9,200 bases of DNA. It comes from Anaeromyxobacter dehalogenans. GTDB taxonomy: Bacteria; Myxococcota_A; UBA9042; DTJE01. The first letter of the stretch is position 1, and the number at the start of each line of letters is the position of its first letter. Location: NCBI GenBank assembly GCA_020722625.1, contig DYKK01000119.1, positions 1-9,200 on the forward strand, given 5' to 3'. The notes beneath the pieces were generated by a model that saw only the letters and a program-made list of their open reading frames with translations, did not search any database and had not been told where the DNA came from. Positions 6,055 to 9,200 of the stretch are shown here, piece after piece. The position numbers were made by a program, and so were the translations under genes.

Positions 6055-7158
6055 TCATTTCGAGCGCCGCAGGAGCGGGGGTTCCACGACCCGCGCCCTC
6101 GCCGTGCGCAACCCCTTCAGGTCCACCCCGATCACGCTCCCCACCGCGTCGTGGGGCTTCGCCACGTAGCCGAGTCCCACCGGGACGCCCAGGCTCGGCG
6201 AGAAGGCCCCGCTCGTCACGGCGCCCACGACCTGGTCGTTCACGAGAATCCGGTATCCCTGGCGCGGGACGCCCTTCTCCTCCATCACGAACGCCACGAG
6301 GCTCCGGGTCAGCCCCGATTCCCGCTGCCTCAGCAGGGCGTCTCGCCCGAGGAAGTCCCCCTTGTCGAGCTTCACGGTCCAGCCAATCCCGGCCTCGAGG
6401 GGGGTCGTGGTCTCGTCAATGTCGTGTCCGTACAGGCAATACTTCATTTCGAGCCGCAGGGTGTCCCGCGCCCCGAGCCCGATGGGTGCGACCCCGAGGT
6501 CCTGTCCCCGTTCCAGGAGTTCCGCCCACAGGGATTCCGCGGCGTCGTTGGGGAGATAGACCTCCCCGCCGCGCTCCCCGGTGTAGCCCGTGGTCGCGAG
6601 GAGGACCTCGTGACTCCGATGGGTCAGAAACGTGAACGTGAAGGGCTTCATCCCCTTCACCCCGTCCCCGAAGACCCGGGCCAGCAGGTCCGGGGCCTTC
6701 GGACCCTGGACCGCGATCTGGGCGTAGTCGTCCGACCGGTCGCTGACCTCGCACTCCCCGCGGGCCTGTTCCACGAACCACCGGACGTCCTTGTCCCTGT
6801 TCGCCGCGTTCACGCACAGGAAGAAGTGGTCCGGCGCGACCTTGTACGCGATCAGGTCGTCCACGATCCCGCCCGACGGCCGGCACGCCGGCGAGTAGAT
6901 CGCCTTGCCGGACGGCGGGGAGGCCACGTCGTTCGTCAGGAGCCGCTGGACCACGTCCTGGGCCCTGGGACCTCGGAAAACGACCTCGCCCATGTGGCTG
7001 ACATCGAACAGGCCCACGGCGGACCGCACGCGCAGGTGCTCCGCGTTGATCCCCTCGAACTGCACCGGCATCCAGTACCCGGCGAAGGGGACCATGCGCC
7101 CGCCCGCGCGGACGTGCGCCCCGTACAGGGCCGTCTTCTTCGGTTCTGCTCCGTCCAC
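6055..7158 (-). CDS. gcvT: Glycine cleavage system T protein (aminomethyltransferase)
   Basis: GcvT releases ammonia from aminomethyl-lipoyl-GcvH and transfers the one-carbon unit to tetrahydrofolate, giving 5,10-methylene-THF in the cytoplasm. The 367-aa length is close to E. coli GcvT. Visible family segments are KKTALYGAHVRAGGRMVPFAGY (7-28), FDVSHMGEV (51-59), GGIVDDLIAY (96-105, with the conserved Asp at 100-101), YTGERGGEVYLP (192-203), GLGARDTLRLE (227-237) and GAFSPSLGVPVGLGYV near the end. The GTG at 7158 is chosen because GGGAGG (plus 7166-7171) lies 7 nt upstream and homologues begin a few residues before KKT. Longer in-frame extensions to 7272 would cover the likely promoter and have no family similarity. 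It is the first gene of gcvT-gcvH-gcvPA, with its own promoter separating it from the ABC genes. Confidence 0.96.
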   Translation of the reverse strand: MDGAEPKKTALYGAHVRAGGRMVPFAGYWMPVQFEGINAEHLRVRSAVGLFDVSHMGEVVFRGPRAQDVVQRLLTNDVASPPSGKAIYSPACRPSGGIVDDLIAYKVAPDHFFLCVNAANRDKDVRWFVEQARGECEVSDRSDDYAQIAVQGPKAPDLLARVFGDGVKGMKPFTFTFLTHRSHEVLLATTGYTGERGGEVYLPNDAAESLWAELLERGQDLGVAPIGLGARDTLRLEMKYCLYGHDIDETTTPLEAGIGWTVKLDKGDFLGRDALLRQRESGLTRSLVAFVMEEKGVPRQGYRILVNDQVVGAVTSGAFSPSLGVPVGLGYVAKPHDAVGSVIGVDLKGLRTARARVVEPPLLRRSK

Positions 7159-7375
7159 GAACAGGCCTCCCGGCCATTCCCGGCCTCCCCATATACCAGC
7201 CGTCCGGGTCGGGTCAAGGGGAAAAACGGAAAATTCCAGGAAGGGTGATTCCCGACCGTCCGAAGGAGGCACGGCTCCACAGCAACTTCTGGAGCACCGT
7301 GTCTTCCGGGGACGACAAGGGGTGTGTTCCTGAACGTGCAGCCGCTTTCCAGTTCCTCAAGGCGAACCGCACCGG
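7159..7375 (-). other. Intergenic region between ABC ATPase and gcvT
   Basis: These 217 bp separate the ABC ATPase stop from the gcvT start and are less GC-rich than the flanks near 7221-7237. They hold the gcvT promoter and RBS. An imperfect stem (7271-7278 with 7291-7300, 2-nt bulge, 12-nt loop) might form in RNA from either strand, but no T-tract follows directly, so it is not a convincing terminator. I see no glycine riboswitch: the predicted gcvT leader is only about 25 nt, and no paired glycine-aptamer core can be made out further upstream. Confidence 0.5.
7190..7217 (-). promoter_or_regulatory. Extended -10 sigma70 promoter for gcvTH-gcvPA
   Basis: On the - strand, TTGACC (plus 7212-7217, 5 of 6) lies 16 bp from TATATG (plus 7190-7195, 4 of 6). 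A TG motif at -15/-14 (plus 7197-7198) makes it an extended -10 element. Transcription would start near 7183, about 25 nt before the GTG start. Confidence 0.6.
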
Positions 7376-8212
7376 TCAGGATCCGACGGGTCTCGAGGGA
7401 CCTGGACCGGGCTCTCGGGGGGGAGCCAGCGGGACCATGAACAGGCTCCCGTTCAGTTCGTTGCGGCCGATATAGACGTCGCAGCCGAAGACCTCGCGGA
7501 CCACCGGGTAGCGCATGACGGATTCCGGGTCGCCCTGGGCGCGGACGTGGCCGTCGCGCAGGAGGGCCAGGCGGTCGCAGAACTGGAGCGCGAGGTTGAG
7601 GTCGTGGATCGAGGCGAGGACCGCGAGTCCCTCGCGGCGGGCCAGGGCGCGCAGGCGGTCCAGCAGGGCCACCCCGTGCGCGATGTCGAGGGTCGCCGTG
7701 GGCTCGTCGAGGAGGAGGACCCGCGGTTCCTGGGCCAGGGCCCGGGCCACGAGCGTGCGCTTCTGCTCGCCCGACGACAGGGACGCGTAGGGCCGGTCGG
7801 CCAGGTCCGCGGCCTCGACCAGGTCCAGGGCCGCGCGGACCTTCGCGCGGTCGTCGCGGGACTCGAACAGGCCCCGCAGGTGGGGCAGGCGACCCAGGGC
7901 CACGAACTCCCGCACCGTCATCGGCAGGGGCACGTGGAGGGACGCGGGGACGAAGGCGGCGCGGCGGGCGGCCTCGCGGCGGCGCAGGGACGCCGGGGCA
8001 TCCCCGATCAGACGAACGGCCCCCTCGGTGGGCGCGACCAGCCCGGCCGCGAGGCGCAGGAGGGTCGTCTTGCCCGCCCCGTTCGGGCCCAGCAGGCCGA
8101 AGACCTCGCCCGGCCCCACGGCGAGGTCCACCCCGTCCAGGGCGAGGCGCGAGGTCCCGGGATACCGGAACCGGACGCCGTGCATCTCGATCAGGAAGCG
8201 GTCATGGTCCAT
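7376..8212 (-). CDS. ABC transporter ATP-binding protein (iron complex, heme or cobalamin uptake)
   Basis: This 278-aa protein is the cytoplasmic ATPase of a FecCD/BtuCD-type importer that powers uptake of an iron-siderophore, heme or cobalamin; the substrate cannot be told from the sequence. Walker A is GPNGAGKTT (42-50), the signature is LSSGEQ (145-150), Walker B is VLLLDE (165-170) with catalytic Glu170, the D-loop follows in TATLD, and the switch His is 203 in SIHDLN. The Q-loop is odd: the segment is FVPASLHVPLPMTV, with Ala90 (codon GCG, plus 7943-7945) where FhuC, BtuD and relatives normally have Gln. The C-terminus (VFGCDVYIGRN) matches FhuC/HmuV-like proteins, followed by a Pro-rich tail. 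The ATG lies 13 bp after the permease stop, with only a weak GGGG-type RBS, suggesting translational coupling. No solute-binding protein is in the window. Confidence 0.93.
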   Translation of the reverse strand: MDHDRFLIEMHGVRFRYPGTSRLALDGVDLAVGPGEVFGLLGPNGAGKTTLLRLAAGLVAPTEGAVRLIGDAPASLRRREAARRAAFVPASLHVPLPMTVREFVALGRLPHLRGLFESRDDRAKVRAALDLVEAADLADRPYASLSSGEQKRTLVARALAQEPRVLLLDEPTATLDIAHGVALLDRLRALARREGLAVLASIHDLNLALQFCDRLALLRDGHVRAQGDPESVMRYPVVREVFGCDVYIGRNELNGSLFMVPLAPPREPGPGPSRPVGS

Positions 8213-8225
8213 CGCGCCACCCCTG

Positions 8226-9200
8226 TCATGGCCGGCCCATCGCGCCGGACCCGCGCTTCAGGATCCACACGAAGACCGGCCCGCCGATCAGGGCGGTCAG
8301 GACCCCGACCGGGGCCTCGGTCTCGAACACGGGGAAGAGGACCCGGGTCCCGAGGTCCGCGACGACCAGGAACGCGGCCCCGCCCACCGCGCTCGCCGGC
8401 AGGGTCCGGCGGTGGTCGCTCCCCACGACGAGGCGCGCCGCGTGGGGGACGATGAGCCCCACGAACCCGATGAGCCCCGCCACCGACACCGCGGCCGCCA
8501 CCAGGAGGGACCCGGCCAGGAACACGGCCCGCGTGGTGCGCGCGGGGTCCACCCCGACCGAGGCCGCGTCCTCCTCGCCCAGGGACAGGGCGTTGAGCGC
8601 GGGGGCGAGGCGCAGGAGCCCGAAAAGGGCCAGCGCGACGATCAGGCCCGTCCCGCCGATGGCGTCCCACCCGCGCACGTCCGAGGACAGGGTCCCCATG
8701 AGCCACAACAGCATCTCCTGGGCCTTCTCGGCCCGCACCACGGCCTTGAGGAACATGATGACCGCCGAGGCGAAGGCGTTGAACACCACCCCGATCAGCA
8801 GGACCTCGTAGGCGCGCACCCGGCCCACCCGGTCGCGCGAGAGACGATAGGTCAGCGCGATGGCCCCGAGCGCGAACGCGAAGGCCGAGGCCGAGGTCCC
8901 GGCCCATCCCAGGGCCAGGGGGAACAGGATCGCCAGGGTCCCCCCGATGGCCGCGCCCCCGGCCACGCCGATGATGTAGGGGTCGGCCAGGGGGTTGGCC
9001 AGGACCGCCTGGAACGCGAGGCCGGAGGCGGACAGGGACGCGCCCACCAGGGCGGCCAGGATGGTGCGGGGCAGGCGCTCGTGGAGGAGGACCGCGAGGT
9101 CGCGCGGGGCCTGGCCGCGCGCGGCCGCGACCAGGTCGATCGGGGCGGCCCCGAACGCGAGCGACAACACCATGGCGGCCCCGAGGACCAGGGCGATGCC
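8226..9200 (-). CDS. FecCD-family ABC transporter permease, 5' end beyond window
   Basis: An inner-membrane permease of the FecCD/BtuC/FhuB family, partner of the ATPase gene that follows 13 bp later. Of the gene, 324 codons plus the stop are in the window. The frame stays open to the right edge, with hydrophobic GIALVLGAA before the first ATG at 9173. This belongs to the first membrane helix, so the true start lies outside. Family marks include ERLPRTILAALVGASLS, SGLAFQAVLANPLADPYIIG near the first third, GFVGLIVPHAARLVVGSDHR in the last third, and the ending LIGGPVFVWILKR. About eight or nine hydrophobic segments fit the family's ten helices with the first one cut. The protein would move an iron complex, heme or vitamin B12 from a periplasmic binding protein into the cytoplasm. 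A binding protein and a TonB-dependent receptor are expected upstream, outside the window. Confidence 0.94.
   Translation of the reverse strand, partial: GIALVLGAAMVLSLAFGAAPIDLVAAARGQAPRDLAVLLHERLPRTILAALVGASLSASGLAFQAVLANPLADPYIIGVAGGAAIGGTLAILFPLALGWAGTSASAFAFALGAIALTYRLSRDRVGRVRAYEVLLIGVVFNAFASAVIMFLKAVVRAEKAQEMLLWLMGTLSSDVRGWDAIGGTGLIVALALFGLLRLAPALNALSLGEEDAASVGVDPARTTRAVFLAGSLLVAAAVSVAGLIGFVGLIVPHAARLVVGSDHRRTLPASAVGGAAFLVVADLGTRVLFPVFETEAPVGVLTALIGGPVFVWILKRGSGAMGRP

Noticed and set aside
6040..7248. Open frame of 402 codons antisense to gcvT
   Set aside because: It covers gcvT almost exactly, which is typical of codon-bias shadows, and shows no family similarity.
7159..7272. N-terminal extension of gcvT to an upstream start
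   Set aside because: The extension crosses the likely promoter, has no similarity to GcvT, and the GTG at 7158 has a well-placed RBS.
7271..7300. Imperfect stem-loop as terminator of the ABC ATPase gene
   Set aside because: The stem is bulged, lies about 75 bp after the stop, and is not directly followed by a T-tract.
7159..7375. Glycine riboswitch upstream of gcvT
   Set aside because: No recognisable aptamer core by eye, and the best promoter lies too close to the start codon.

Overview
The window is a GC-rich (roughly 70%), gene-dense chromosomal segment from a diderm bacterium. Evidence for an outer membrane is a FadL-type beta-barrel and two predicted lipoproteins. Codons end almost always in G or C, Shine-Dalgarno sites are strong, and GTG starts are common. 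This, with the Cys-rich lipoprotein and the separate GcvPA subunit, fits a deltaproteobacterial-type lineage such as Myxococcota, but that assignment is tentative because no rRNA or other phylogenetic marker is present.

Two convergent gene blocks meet near 3.83 kb. The left block, on the + strand, is aspS (aspartyl-tRNA synthetase), then a FadL/OmpP1-family outer-membrane protein whose GTG start overlaps the aspS stop, then a small NTF2-like lipoprotein. Its upstream region holds heptamer repeats, a 14-bp perfect hairpin and a possible -10 box.

The right block, on the - strand (reading from right to left), is an ABC uptake system (FecCD-type permease cut by the window edge, then a FhuC/BtuD-type ATPase). 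Next come gcvT, gcvH and gcvPA of the glycine cleavage system and a Cys-rich lipoprotein. Good sigma70-like promoters can be seen before gcvT and before the lipoprotein, so the block probably contains at least three transcription units. No gcvPB is in the window, so the PLP-lysine-bearing half of the P-protein must be encoded elsewhere or be missing.

Functionally, GcvT, GcvH and GcvPA are parts of the machine that breaks glycine into CO2, ammonia and methylene-tetrahydrofolate. The ABC proteins import an iron complex, heme or cobalamin. AspS carries a His in its anticodon-binding domain that is typical of non-discriminating enzymes, pointing to Asn-tRNA made through Asp-tRNA(Asn) and GatCAB.

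I found no mobile element, CRISPR array, RNA gene or clear undescribed system. The points most worth checking are the AspRS specificity signature, the missing gcvPB, the absent Q-loop Gln in the ABC ATPase, the unusual GcvH lipoylation motif, the Cys-rich lipoprotein with its own promoter, and the 5' hairpin and repeat cluster.
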